Shown one piece after another: positions 36,005-48,118 of a stretch of DNA of 64,000 nucleotides (positions are counted from its first letter, which is position 1; the number at the start of each line of letters is the position of its first letter). Both the position numbers and the translations under genes were made by a program. Under the pieces are notes generated by a model. It saw nothing but the letters and a program-made list of their open reading frames with translations. It was not told where the DNA came from and made no database searches. The DNA is from Phlegmacium glaucopus (Eukaryota > Basidiomycota > Agaricomycetes > Agaricales > Cortinariaceae), in NCBI GenBank assembly GCA_015039465.1, contig MU130548.1:64294-128293 (forward strand). Direction: 5' to 3'.

Positions 36005-36576
36005 ATGTCGAATCGTAAGAACACATGTCAACTCTATAACTAATCAAGTTACCTTATGTGGCCTCGTGCCACAAAGATATTGCGACCAAGGCAGTGAAAT
36101 CACGCAATGGAAGTAATATTGGTTGGTTTGCCATTGTGACCCAAATGTGAGCTACTTAGGAATGTGGATAAAGGTCAAAAATAGAAGAATGGTATGTGGT
36201 GATTAACTTCCAGCTATAGTTTTCCTTTTATTGTACTACAACTTACTGAACCTTATATAGACAATCGCCGGTGTTAGCACCTTCAATATTAAAACGTTCC
36301 TCAGATGAATCACGCAAATCTTGTATGCTCACCAGCCAGATTCACTCATTGACTGCGCCGGAAGTGACGGATTCCATGCGCGTAAGTCGTGTAAAGAGAA
36401 CAGCCTTGGAGGCTCCTGTCTATACATAATATATTTCGATTTAGGCTGCAGAAAATTTAGAGCGAACCAATCCGGTTTACGTAGGTTCTTGGCAGAAGAG
36501 TCAGTATACCCTCCGACCAGCTACTCCATTTTCTCGAAAAATTTATACCGATTTCAACGCGAAAGATCTTAGCTAA
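36005..36576 (+). CDS. Small four-exon gene, 110 aa, unknown function
   Basis: Exons at 36005-36014, 36077-36146, 36261-36381 and 36445-36576 join in frame to give 110 residues, starting MSNHIATKAVKSRNGSN and ending FNAKDLS-stop. All three introns have GT-AG ends with strong donors (GTAAGA, GTGAGC, GTAAGT). Introns 1 and 2 contain good branch-like sites (CTAAT, CTTACTGAAC). A TATA-like GATATAAAAC lies 12 bp above the ATG. The codon phase works at every junction and the exon total is 333 nt. The last exon reads like real protein (VYVGSWQKSQYTLRPATPF). I recognise no family. The first two exons are the least certain; the last two are better supported. Confidence 0.55.
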
Positions 36577-37747
36577 TCGCCGAGCATGTCAAGCCCTTCA
36601 CCGTTGAAGAATACTAAGGAAATTTGTAATTCGAGAAATGAGGCTGTGCGTCCGCTTATTATCTACGGTGACAAGATTAGAATCTAGATACAGGTGACGC
36701 CACTGAATTTTCGGCATGCACGCAGCACGCGCATTCAGAACTTGAAGTAGAGCCAGTGGAAGTAGATATGTCAACAAGGACTATAGTAACAACTCCTTAA
36801 CAGGGCTTCTATTAGGACCAAGCAGACTACTTACTTATATGAAAGTGAGCCAGTGATTGCCAGCAGGAACCAACAAGACGATTACCGGGTGCCTGGAGAC
36901 AAAGGGAACGAACTGAGAGAGTGATAATTCAGGACAAACCATGGACACCTATAGTTGACTTATCTCATATCCTAAGGCGTTCTTTCTGGCCTTTTTTAGG
37001 CGACAGAGACCCAGGGTACATGCATGTGAACCACTGGTATTAGGTGATAAGATACCTTATCGTGAACCGTGATCTGACGCGGGGAAGTTGGGGGAAGTTA
37101 GAGTGGTGGTCTGTCGAGAGAATTGGATGAATGTGTATGATTTTGGGCGTCCATTGCCGCTATTTTGCCGTGATAGCAGCCTTTGGTATTGATGGAGAAT
37201 CAGATAATAACAAGTATTATATCAATTGAACCAACAAATGTTTTCAATTCAGTGACCACTAACGGTGAACGTTGTGCGCGTATGTATGTCAGCCTGTCGA
37301 TGCTCTTCAAGGCGTCTAGTCTGATCTATATCCGAGTCATTTACGAGCCAGAGAAGGGCCGAAGTTTCGCAAGCAAGATTGTATCTGTAAATCAAACTAT
37401 TCACTGGTTTTCCCTGCTAAGAAATGTCTGTAGTCCTCAGGTTCAAGACCACCACTTGAGGAAGTCGACATTGACGAAATTTAAAGTTGGGAACATACGA
37501 ATTTCAACTGGGGTGACGTACCAGTGACAAACATACAGGGTGCAGGCACAGGCATGCAACCGTTACGTGTTTTTTATTTCTGTTCATGGAGATGTCAGTA
37601 GCCAGTGTTCAAAGTTTTGCCAGACGTAGCGAAAGTCAAATCAGTTTCGTAAGCATCCATTCACATATCGGCTTTGTGACACTCATTGTTGTAGAGATAT
37701 TTCCACTAGATACTGACAAATATCCATATTTTGAAGAAATAGTAGAA
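36577..37747. other. Intergenic, no gene recognised
   Basis: More than 1.1 kb shows no recognisable exon chain. Open frames at 37183-37527 and 37586-37798 have no family features, and the latter runs into the tRNA gene. I see no repeats with defined ends. Confidence 0.5.
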
Positions 37748-37835
37748 GCCACTGTGGCGCAATGGCTTAGCGCGCTGCTTTCCGGTGCTCACGCATGATA
37801 GGCAGAGGCTGTGGGTTCGAATCCCATCAGTGGTT
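37748..37835 (+). tRNA. tRNA-Arg(CCG), with a ~14-nt intron (anticodon probable)
   Basis: A cloverleaf can be folded: acceptor GCCACTG with CAGTGGT, D-arm GCGC-AATGGCTTA-GCGC, anticodon stem CTGCT with GGCAG, variable AGGCT, and T-arm GTGGG-TTCGAAT-CCCAT. The internal promoters are visible: an A box (TGGCGCAATGG) and a B box (GGTTCGAATCC). The anticodon loop is 21 nt, so an intron of about 14 nt after position 37 is needed. The remaining loop TTCCGG..A gives anticodon CCG, which reads CGG (Arg). The first acceptor pair is G-U, slightly unusual. Confidence 0.85.
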
Positions 37836-37844
37836 ACCAAAAGG

Positions 37845-37855
37845 AGTGTTTTTTT
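37845..37855 (+). terminator. Pol III terminator of the tRNA
   Basis: A T-run (GTGTTTTTTTCGC) follows the tRNA 3' end by about 10 nt, as expected for RNA polymerase III termination. Confidence 0.8.
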
Positions 37856-38746
37856 CGCTGGGTGAATGGTTCGACCGTCGGTCCTAGAACCAAACGGAAC
37901 CGGTTCTTTCTGTTCACGCACTTTTTTAAAAAAAAATCGCGGTGTATACCCTAGGACCTCCTAGGACCTCCCAATTATCGAGATTCGACGGAACAACTTC
38001 GGGTGTGTTTGCCACATTGGAACCTATGACTTAAGGCTTCAAGGGCTCCCAGAGCTCCGCCCAGATCATGAGTTGCATTCAGACCCCACAAATGACCTCA
38101 TGGCTCCCGAATGTGGTCATGCAAGGGTCATCGTCCGCAGCGTCGTAAAATCCATTGTCCAATTATGAACAGCCTTTCCAAGTCGGCCAGGAAATGGAAT
38201 TGTCTTAGTTCCCGCAGTAAGTAGGTCTTGGGTATGGCTTGGTACTTGGCATATTGTCACCTATATATAGTAATTAGCCTGTGGGTCCTCGGCCGCCACG
38301 GCACGCAACGTTGTACACTGACAATCCTGCTATCAAGGAGGAATGAAAGGGTGCAACTCCGAGGAAAGCAATGACAGAACGTCCTGGACACACAGCCCTC
38401 CGCATGGTAAAGTCTCAATAAGCGAAATTTTTTGAAAGGACGCATGTACTTGGCTTAGTCAGCATCGACATGTCACTAAGGACGGATTGAACTTTGGTTG
38501 GGCGCCCAGTGACGCCCGTGAAGCTTTCTTCTTTCTGCTCTAGGCGCTTAAGCGCTTAACAAGTAAGGCCACCTCTAACCTGTTATAAGGGCTGAATAAA
38601 GCTTCAAGAATACACGGGACAAAAGGTAGCTCTGAATCGGTTCAACCGCTATCTGAGCTAGTTCACGCACAGCCTTGCCACCCAAATTGGGGTATAAATT
38701 GAACTTGGACTTAACCGTGTAGAATCTCTTTTCTTTCCTCACATCA
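37856..38746. other. Intergenic upstream of the Ca2+-ATPase
   Basis: No gene was recognised. It contains the 12-bp palindrome GCGCTTAAGCGC near 38545 and a TATA-like GGTATAAATTG about 55 bp before the ATPase start codon. Confidence 0.5.
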
Positions 38747-41700
38747 ATGGCTGGAGGAGGTCAAGACACCATTCCTTCTATCAATATTACTACCGACTTC
38801 CCTTCTGACTCTCCAAGTGACTCTCACCATGTTCTGTCGCCTTCCCATCAACTTCAACCATCTGGGTTACTCTCACCACAGTCACCAATACATGGTCCTC
38901 CTTCTCCAGTATTATCAGACATGTCTGACTCTGCTTCTTTATATATTCCACCATCCCCCACCCTCTCAAATCACTCGGGTCCTTTTCCATCCACTCTCCA
39001 GTTACGCGAAAATAAGCCCGAAGAGAAATCAGGTCTTTCTTCACTAGGACTTCTTAACCCAGATAGTTTTACACACCACCGGAAAGGTAGTAATGCCACT
39101 TCCATAACAGAAGTTGCAAGATCGGATGATCTCCACCGTGCTCACTCAAATACCACATCTTTGACGAATGTTGATCACACGCTAACTGACGAAAAGAAGG
39201 TCTCTGGCATTGAGGAGGACAAGAAGTCCCTGGGGAAGGAATCTAAAAGAGGCAGGAAAGGTCGTGAAACCGACAACACCGAGAAGGAAGACTTCCAAAC
39301 AGCCCATGAAATGGAACTTGCCCAAGACGCAGCCATTGATCCAGCTCCTTTCCGATTCAAACCATTCCAGCTCGCACATATGCTCGATCCGAAAAACATT
39401 GGATCTCTCATGGGCTTCGGCGGCATAGATGGTCTTCTTCGCGGGCTAGGGACCAACGCAGATACTGGCCTTACGACCAAAACTCAACGCGCAAACTCGT
39501 CAGAAAGTTCTCGTAAATCCAGTTTAGGAGCTGGCGAAGGTGCAGCCCAGAGACATGACCCAGCGAACATGGAGGCGAGCGTATCTGACAGAGTACCGGT
39601 CATTGTTCTAACTGACCCCAACGAAAATTCATCCGAACCTTCGGAAAATGACAAACCTACCATTACGGCCACTCTAGAAGATAGAAGGCGCGTTTATGGC
39701 GAGAACGTTTTACCTACTCGTATCACCAAGACACTTTTGCAACTCATGTGGGCTGCATTAAAGGACAAAGTTTTGGTAAGCGATTCCTTCGCTCTTTCCC
39801 TTCTGGCTGATTCTCATTTGTCGTAGATCCTGCTATCGATTGCTGCCGTCATCTCATTAGCTCTGGGGTTTTTCCAAGACTTTGGTCCTTCTCGAGACAA
39901 GAACGAACCTCCTGTCGATTGGGTCGAAGGTGTGGCAATCATGGTTGCTATCGCTATTGTCGTGAGCATTGTTTTCGCCATGAGGTTTTACTTCGCCAGA
40001 CATTCTTCATTTTCAGGTCATCGTTGGCTCCCTTAATGATTGGCAAAAGGAACGCCAATTCAAGGCTCTCAATGAACGGAAGGAAGAACGCGGCGTGAAG
40101 GTTATTCGCGATGGCGTTGAGAGACTGGTTGATATCAAGGTATTTCTTACTTTCATCGCTATTGCGGCACACCCTCAGTTCGGTCTTTCCTTAATAGGAA
40201 GTCGTTGTGGGCGACATTGCCCTTCTCGAGCCTGGTGAAATTGTCCCTTGTGATGGTATCTTTATCTCAGGCCACAACGTCAAATGTGATGAATCTGGGG
40301 CAACGGGCGAGTCTGACGCTATAAAGAAGGCTTCTTTTGCAGAGATCGTCGAGCTCTACCGTCATACTGATCCTGAATACGCCCACAAAGATTGTTTCAT
40401 AATCTCAGGAAGCAAAGTTCTCGAAGGCGTAGGCAAATATGTCATTGTCGCCGTTGGCAATAAAAGCTTTAATGGCCGTATCATGATGGGTGAGTCGTAC
40501 GTTAGTTACAGCGTTACAGCTGGTGCTCATTTTTCTTGTAACCCATACAGCGCTTCGTGGCGACATTGAAAACACACCTCTGCAATTGAAACTCAATTAT
40601 CTCGCGGAGCTCATTGCGAAAATTGGGTCTGCTGCTGGTTTGGCCCTATTTGTTGCATTGATGATCAGATTTTTTGTCCAACTTGGCAAGGGCGAACCTC
40701 CACGGTGCGCAAGTGTGCTATATAAAGAATTTACCAGACATTGACATGCATGACCATAGTAACGCAAACCAGAACGGTATTGCCTTTGTGAATATTCTCA
40801 TCATCTCCGTCACGTTGATTGTGGTCGCTGTGCCTGAAGGTTTGTGTCTTAAAATAGTCTTTATCTCTCCCGCTCATCCATATTTTTATTCAGGTCTTCC
40901 ATTGGCGGTTACGCTCGCCTTGGCTTTCGCGACGAAACGAATGACTTATGAAAAATTACTGGTCCGCGTTCTGGGGTCTTGCGAGACAATGGCCAACGCA
41001 TCCGTGATATGTACAGATAAGACTGGCACGCTCACGCAAAACGCTATGACTGTTGTCGCCGGATCAGTCGGCATACATGCCAAATTTGTCCGCAACCTGG
41101 ACGAGAATGCTGCTCGTACCAACGCTGAAGAGACCGAAAAATCGGCATCCGGAGCAGAGATCGCGCGCAAACATCCTCGGGATTTCTCAATCGAACAATC
41201 TCAATTAAATACTGTCCTTTCGCCTCAAATTCAGACGCTTTTCAACGAAGCTATCGCAATTAACTCCACGGCTTTCGAAGACACCGATCCTGAGACTGGC
41301 CACAGAATCTTCGTTGGAAGCAAGACTGAGACTGCCCTACTTCAGTTCGCAAAGGAACTTCACTGGCCCGAGTTCTCATCTACCAGACACGCTGCTAAGG
41401 TTGTTCAAATGATCCCTTTTGCCAGTGAACGCAAGTCAATGGGGGTTGTAATTAAACGGCCCACTGGCGGATACCGTGCCTATTTCAAGGGAGCAAGTGA
41501 AATCCTTGCGAAAAACTCTAAGTATTATGTCGTTCTTGAAAAAGAGCAACATGGGGATGAAATCAAGAAAGAGGTCATCGATGAACTCGCTCAAGAGAAT
41601 ATCAGCAGAACTATCATCTTCTACGCCAACCAGACTCTGAGAACCATCGCTCTCTGCTACCGTGATTTCGACTCTTGGCCTCCTCGTGATATGACCACCG

Positions 41701-43456
41701 ACCAGCAAGGCGAAGTTCGTTTTTTATTTGCTTCTACCAGTGGTTATTTTTAACATAGACATATACAGGTTCCTTTTGATTTACTCTGCCAGAAATTGAT
41801 TTTAATTGGCATTACTGGTATTGAAGATCCTCTTCGCGAAGGCGTTCGAGACGCCGTCGCCAAATGTCATCTGGCTGGCGTGACTGTCAAAATGTGCACA
41901 GGCGACAACGTGCTCACCGCTCGGTCTATTGCTACTCAATGCGGAATCTTCACCAAGGGCGGCATCATCATGGAGGGACCTGTTTTCCGTCGGCTGAGTC
42001 AACAGGACAGGATTGAGATAGTTCCTCGGCTGCAGGTTCTAGCTCGTTCCTCGCCCGAAGACAAGAAAATTCTCGTGGAAACTCTGAAGAAGATTGGAGA
42101 AACTGTTGGCGTTACCGGCGATGGTACAAACGACGGACCTGCGCTTAAGACTGCCAATGTCGGATTCTCTATGGGCATTGCTGGTACTGAGGTGGCTAAG
42201 GAGGCATCTGATATCATTCTCATGGATGATAACTTCTCCTCCATTGTCAAAGCAATCATGTGGGGTCGTTGTGTCAACGACGCCGTACGCAAATTTTTAC
42301 AGTTCCAAATATCTACCAACGTCACGGCCGTCATCATCACTTTTGTTTCTGCAGTAGCTTCTGTGGAGGAGACTTCCGTGCTCTCGGCTGTACAACTGCT
42401 CTGGATCAACATTATCATGGACACCTTCGCCGCCCTTGCGCTTGCTACAGATCCCGCCTCTGAGAAGCTTCTCAACCGCAAGCCCGACAAGAAGCATGCG
42501 CCACTCTTCTCTGTGGACATGTACAAAATGATCTTGCTGCAATCCATCTACCAAATCATTGTCATCCTCATCTTCCACTTCCGTGGGCTTGAAATTCTCA
42601 ATCTCGAGTCAACGGCACACAATAATGTCGTTGTCAAGACCCTAGTCTTCAATGCCTTTGTGTTTGCACAGATCTTCAATTCTGTCAATTGTCGGCGTCT
42701 GGACAACAAGCTCAATATCTTTGAGGGTATTACCCACAATCCTTACTTCATCGGGATCACCTTGCTTGGTATGTCTTTTGTAGTTCCTTTTATATATTTG
42801 TGCTAACTAACCTTTGCGACCAAAGAAATTATCGTCCAAATTTTGATTGTTTTCGTTGGCGGGGCCGCATTCCAGGTTGTTCGCATTGGTGGACGTGAAT
42901 GGGGCATTTCATTGGCCTTGGGCGTTGTATCCATCCCATGGGGTGCCGTCATCCGCTGCATACCTAATGGTCCATTCCACACTCTCTTCAGGTTCACGAG
43001 GCTTATGGCAAAACCTGAAGTCCTACCTACAGTAAACCCAGAGAAGGAAGGATGGGGTGGAGCGATCTCCATTGTTCGAGACAACCTTGGTACCTTTGCA
43101 AACATCCGTGGCGGTCGTCTCAGATCTTCCTCTTTTGTGGTCAAGAGCCGATCAGCACGTCTCAGTCAGGACGAACAAATGACGATGTAAGTCTGTTTGC
43201 TATAACTAGCCTCCGTTGGCAGCTTACTGAGTTGATCCTTAGCTCATCTGTTCTAACAATGGCGCCCACAATTGTTCTCGGTGCTATAGCCTCTGGTTCA
43301 TCGTATCTTCACACGGGGTCGCTCTCAGATCCTGCCCATGCAGACCCATCGAAGTCTTCCGCTGCTCTTTGGGAAGGTAAACTCCAAATTCATCCAGAAA
43401 CACCGCCAGACGACCCAGTATACCGGCAATTTGCTGGTAAAGAAAACATTGCATAA
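38747..43456 (+). CDS. PMC1: P-type Ca2+-ATPase, Pmc1/PMCA-like (type IIB)
   Basis: This P2B ATPase pumps Ca2+ into the vacuole or out of the cell. A ~290-residue Ser/Pro/acidic N-terminus (MAGGGQDTIPSINITTD...) precedes the core. Core motifs in order are RRRVYGENVLP, the M1-M2 region, DIALLEPGEIVPCDGIFI (A domain) with ESGATGESD, the M4 motif VAVPEGLPLAVTLAL, phosphorylation site ICTDKTGTLTQNAMT, KGASEI, TGDNVLTARSIA, TGDGTNDGPALK hinge, and the C-terminal transmembrane set (LLWINIIMDTFAALALATD). The final exons after 43240 form a short cytosolic tail; I see no obvious calmodulin site. Many introns are needed, including one after KDKVL at 39776 and one before SSVLTMAPT. The vacuolar location is inferred from family only. 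Confidence 0.92.
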
Positions 43457-43825
43457 ACCTCTATCCATCTTGATACCAACTTTTCCAACCCTCCATAATT
43501 TGGTTTCTAATTATGCCACAACATTATTCCATCACAATAATTTTTCTACTTCAGCCCACCCTTTTAGAACACACTTACGACCTTCCTGATGCATTGGTAG
43601 CTATTACAAGCAAGCACATATATATGAATCATTCCGTCGCACTTGCATTACATAGACCTTGTAGCCATAGTATTAGTCCCTTGCATTCATGATTCGAATT
43701 TGATACGTTTCCGAGTATTGCCTTATTTGGATTGTGTTCCGAGTCAAAACAACTTGAACCGCGTCCTCATTTAAGCACAGGTTGCAACCCATACCTAACC
43801 ACTCTGCTACTTGCTAGTCGTCTAC
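43457..43825. other. Intergenic, ATPase 3' end to RAE1 start
   Basis: Nothing coding is seen. The stretch holds the ATPase 3' UTR and the RAE1 promoter, both AT-rich. Confidence 0.5.
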
Positions 43826-45338
43826 ATGGCGTTTTTCGGGAATACCGCTACAACTGGGAGTGTTGGTGCCCCAGCCAATACCTCTTCGTCGGGAGACAAA
43901 GATCTCGAAGTGGCCGACCCTCCAACTGACTCCATATCCTCCATCTCTTTTTCAAGTCAGGCCGATTACATGGCAGTAGGAAGCTGGGATAACAGTGTAC
44001 GCGCTCTAAAAAAATTACCATTTGATTACTAAAGTTATTCCAAGGTACGAATTTACGAGGTAGGCGCTGCTGGACAAACCCAGGGCAAAGCAATCTATCA
44101 CCACCAAGGTCCAGTCTTGGATGTATGTTGGAATAAGGTAACAGCTTCCTCCTTCGTCCCTAAATAGTGTTGACCGTTATATCTACAGGAAGGAAACAAG
44201 ATATTCTCAGGCGGTGCTGATAATGCTGGACGCATGTTTGACGTGAACACTGGCCAAGCAACGCAAGTAGCTCAACACGAAGCACCAATAAAAGTAGTAG
44301 GCTGGGTTGATGCTCAGTCAGGCATCCTCGCCACAGGAAGTTGGGACAAGACCATCAAAGTATGTCCTTTCTTTCTCTTCTCAGACCTTTGCCACTCACT
44401 AATATTACATCCAGTACTGGGACTTACGCACCACCAACCCAGTAGCCACGATCACATTGCCAGAGCGATGCTATACTTTTGACATTCAATATCCTCTGAT
44501 GGTCGTTGGAACTGCTGAACGGCACATTCAAATTTTCAACCTCACTAATCCAAACACAGCGTACAAAGTATGAACGGCTTCTTGGATGGACTTCCTCAAA
44601 CTAACAGTGTTTCTAGACTATCGTATCACCTCTGAAATGGCAAACGCGCGTTATCTCTTGTTTTACGACATCACCCATCAATAGTGGCTTTGCTGTGGGT
44701 AGCGTAGAAGGAAGAGTGGCAATTCAGTGAGTTTCGTTGTTCCATTCTCCAGCGAACAAGCAAATTAAAGTTGTATCGAGATATGTTGAGGAGAAGGATT
44801 CACAGTAAGCTCAAGTTGTCTGTTGCTTCGAGCCCACTCGTCTAACGATATCTCAGGAGCAATTTCTCTTTCAAATGCCATCGACGCGACTCCGTTCCGA
44901 ATAACAAAGATCAAGCTCTTGTTTACTCCGTGAATGACATCTCCTTCCACCCCGTACATGGCACATTCTCCACTTGCGGTTCGTAATCCACACCCAATAC
45001 CCCTATTCTCCCTCCGTGTTTAGACTTATGGAAACAGGTTCTGATGGCACCATCCACTTCTGGGATAAAGATGCCCGGACACGTCTGAAGAGTAGGGTTT
45101 TTTTTTCATTATTTCATAGTTGAACTTTCCATTCTCAAGTACTTCTACAACAGCTTTCGATGCAGCTCCTGGTCCCATCTCTACCAGTGCATTCAACCGC
45201 AATGGCAACATCTTTGCTTATGCTGTTTCTTACGATTGGTCCAAAGGCCATTCTGGTATGACTCCAGGACACCCGAACAAGATTATGTTGCACTCCTGCA
45301 AAGATGAAGAAGTTAGGAAGAGAGTTGCAAGGAAATAA
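43826..45338 (+). CDS. RAE1: mRNA export factor Rae1/Gle2 (WD40)
   Basis: Rae1 binds nucleoporin Nup98 and takes part in mRNA export and spindle control. Nine exons (43826-43996, 44045-44137, 44189-44359, 44415-44567, 44617-44726, 44781-44804, 44857-44978, 45038-45091, 45154-45338) encode 360 residues, the normal family size. WD-type repeats are clear: DSISSISFS...LAVGSWD-like, GPVLDVCWNKEGNKIFSGGAD, APIKVVGWV..LATGSWDKTIKYWDLR, and the Rae1-specific LPERCYTFDIQYPLMVVGTAERHI. Further on comes VYSVNDISFHPVHGTFSTCGSDG. The end is FAYAVSYDWSKGHSGMTP...RVARK, the classic Rae1 C-terminus. Exon 6 has only 24 nt. Confidence 0.96.
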
Positions 45339-45554
45339 ATAATTCATAGTCATGTATCTCCTGTTGATCTTGTCCTCCAACATGTTTTCCATGTGTGAAA
45401 TTGTTGTGCTCTGTATTTTACTATCCTATCCCCTATTCATTATCACAATTTCTTCCTTGATGAGATCAACGTTTATAAGGCAATTTCATATCTTCTTTCG
45501 TATCAATTTATACAGAAAACACAAATATGGAAGGCATAGAAGAGAGAGATACAC

Positions 45555-47780
45555 CTAAGCTGTGACCGACTGACGAGACGAGATAAGAGTAGGCAACGAT
45601 CCCCTCATCATGACAAAGTAGTCGCACAGATCATCATACCATTGGTTGGGTTTGTAAGACGGGTCCGGTTTTATGTCAAGTCGTGAAATCATCAAGCAAA
45701 CCAGCATGCGCATCTCCATCCACGCGAGGTTTTTTCCGGCACAATTAGCTTGTCCTATGGAGAAAGCAAGGAAGGCAGTGGTGTTGTGGATATACTCATT
45801 CTGGGAATTGAAAACCTTGGGCTCCAATGCTAGTCGCTGGTCTTCGGGAAGCCAACGTTCGGGTAGGAATGAATCAGGGAAAGGAGAAAAACAACGAGCA
45901 TCTCGATGAATACAATAGGTAGGGACGAAGACGTTGGTTCCTTCAGGTACGAAACTAGAGGGACATTCAGTATGATAAGCATACCTAGTATGTCTGGCTT
46001 ACATTAAACCGGCCATTTTTCCACCAGTTCCCTTCTCTGGAGTACGCTGCGATCCGGATAAAACAGGGGGCAATAATCGGAGAGTTTCGTTACTAAAAAA
46101 AAAAAAAAGAAACTTCCAGACAGTTGACTTAAAATACCATCTTACTTACAGGCAAGCATTGAGATAGGGAAGATGTGCCTGTTTGGCGTAATCCATGAGA
46201 TCTTCACCCAGTTCATCCACTTCAGCTTGTAAGCGCTTGAATGCAGTGGGGTTGAACATGAGGAAGTAAATGAGATTTGAAATTGCGCTGGCTGTCGTAT
46301 CGGATCCTGCTATAATGGCAAGGCCACCTGATAGATACGATTCAATTTCCGCAATTGACGTTTTCGTGGTGATATTACACATACTGTCATTGAGAAGTTC
46401 GCCAACCGATGGCTTATAGCCACCGTTGTTATCTTCATTGATCTTGATGCATTGATGTCCGTTGAGAGGAAAATTGCTAGTACATAGGTATGTACTCACC
46501 AAGTGATAGAACAAATCCTTGTGAAGAGAACCCTCCTGCAACCTACGGAATGCACATCGCTGTGCGAACGCACGGAAGGCTTTTATACCTTCTGCAAAGA
46601 TAGGCAAAGATAGGGCGATTGCGCCTAACCATGGTACATGACTCATGAAGATGGAATTCCTATAGAGAAATAAAACCAATGGTACGTAAAGTTGGCAATC
46701 AGAAAGGATGCGGTCTTACCTTTGTCCATCCTCCAAAAGAGGGCGAAGGCCGTCAACATCTCCGTCTTGCATCATTTCAGAGCCGCCACTAAAGCTGTAA
46801 AGAAATAAGGACAAAGGCAGGTCAGAGGCAATTGCGCCAATCCGTGGGTATTGAATCACGTACGTTAAGTCGGACATCACATCATATCTATAATAGACTC
46901 AGATTGTTGGCAGACCAAGGTGAAAACAATCAACGTACGAAAAATGTGATATGTACTTTGACAGATCCACGGTCTCTTTCAAGCCTTTCGCCAACAACAT
47001 CTCGACAAGCTGTAAGGATCTGTTTTTAACCATGGTTTCGTAATCTTTGAGAGCGGAGGTACTGAAGGCTCTTGTCCAAGGTTGTCTTCGCCGCATGTGC
47101 TCCTGCTTGTTTCGAATAGCAATCAGGGACTGAACGGGTTGGTTCTTGGGAAATCGCCCTTCCCAAACTAATAGACAATTGAGATCAATATCACGAGCAA
47201 GATATATATCACCTACAAGGACCCTTGTGAAACCCACTAGAACCCATGAGGGGTGTTATAGCATTGACATTGCGAATGGAAAGTTCATTGGGACCTATTA
47301 AATGATGAAAGGATTGTCTTCAACTGGGGGTTTTTTTACGGACCAACTCTGACAACATCGCCGTATTTCTGGTGCAAGTGATCGTAATAAATGTGCTGCT
47401 TTCCTCCAAGAGATATGAATGCAAGGCGGAATTTTGTGAGTTTGCAGATAAGTGGTCCAGGATGTTTAGCCAGAGGATGCCAGGGGGAGATTCGGTAGAC
47501 AAGGATGGAGGAGGCGAGAACCAACCAGAAAAGGCCGAACACATTCCTAACTGCGTGAATGATGTTGATAGCATGTGGGAGATAGAGCACTGTTAACGAA
47601 GCTGGAGTAGCAAAGAGCAAAGCGAAGAGGTAGAGAACACTATGTGGCTCTGTTAGTTTGAAGATGGTATGAACAAGCTTTAAAGATGGTCAGATCAGTG
47701 GTTAATGTGTAAGAATGAAGGCTTACTAGTCCAATCCCGGCTACGGTGAAGAGAGTTCCTGAATGCGAGAAGAGAGGCAT
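45555..47780 (-). CDS. Cytochrome P450 monooxygenase
   Basis: This is a membrane-bound microsomal P450. Exon 1 (47780-47727) encodes MPLFSHSGTLFTVAGIGL and joins exon 2 at 47647 through a CAGAG acceptor. Together they give two or three hydrophobic N-terminal segments, then the proline hinge HPLAKHPGPL. Recognisable P450 motifs are the C-helix WTRAFS, the I-helix LAIIAGSDTTASAIS (A/G-G-x-D-T-T), the K-helix region ETLRLLPP, FLPERWLP and the heme loop FSIGQANCAGKNLA with the axial Cys. The multi-pass N-terminus resembles basidiomycete families such as CYP5037/CYP67-type proteins, but I would not fix the family. No other secondary-metabolism gene adjoins, so the substrate is unknown. Internal exon boundaries were not all resolved. 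Confidence 0.9.
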
Positions 47781-47872
47781 ACTAGAAGTTGAAAGGAAAA
47801 GAAAGGTGCAGTTATTATAAGAAGGAAACAACATAACGTTAACCTGGCACCCCCGGCCTCGGGTTAGACTGA

Positions 47873-48118
47873 TCAATGGTATGACATGGTGCCTTCAGGT
47901 AACCGAACATCGGCCGCAAGGTGGGCTATGCTTAAAATATACTTTCGTAGAAAGACTTGGGTTAAATTATGAGTACATACAGTAGTATCTTTCATTGTCC
48001 TGCCAGTGGTCGTCAGCGTATCTGCTGATGTCTTGAGTTGGACAGGGTATGTAGCGTCCGGTGGCGCAACATGGCGTATCAGAATCAAGGGACTATACTT
48101 AGTAGATCTAGACATCAC
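47873..48118 (-). CDS. Small ORF, 81 codons, doubtful
   Basis: An uninterrupted frame from ATG 48118 (MMSRSTKYSPLILIRHV...) to the stop at 47873 ends LPEGTMSYH. A possible intron (GTATGT...TTTAAG) lies inside it and would change the end. Upstream there are TATA-like TTTATAAACC stretches. The sequence looks protein-like but I recognise no family. It lies 93 bp above the P450 ATG on the same strand, so it could also be P450 5' leader. Confidence 0.35.
   Translation of the reverse strand: MMSRSTKYSPLILIRHVAPPDATYPVQLKTSADTLTTTGRTMKDTTVCTHNLTQVFLRKYILSIAHLAADVRLPEGTMSYH

Noticed and set aside
36321..36572. 83-codon ORF in the small-gene region
   Set aside because: It is in another frame and crosses intron 3 of the spliced model, which explains the coding signal better.
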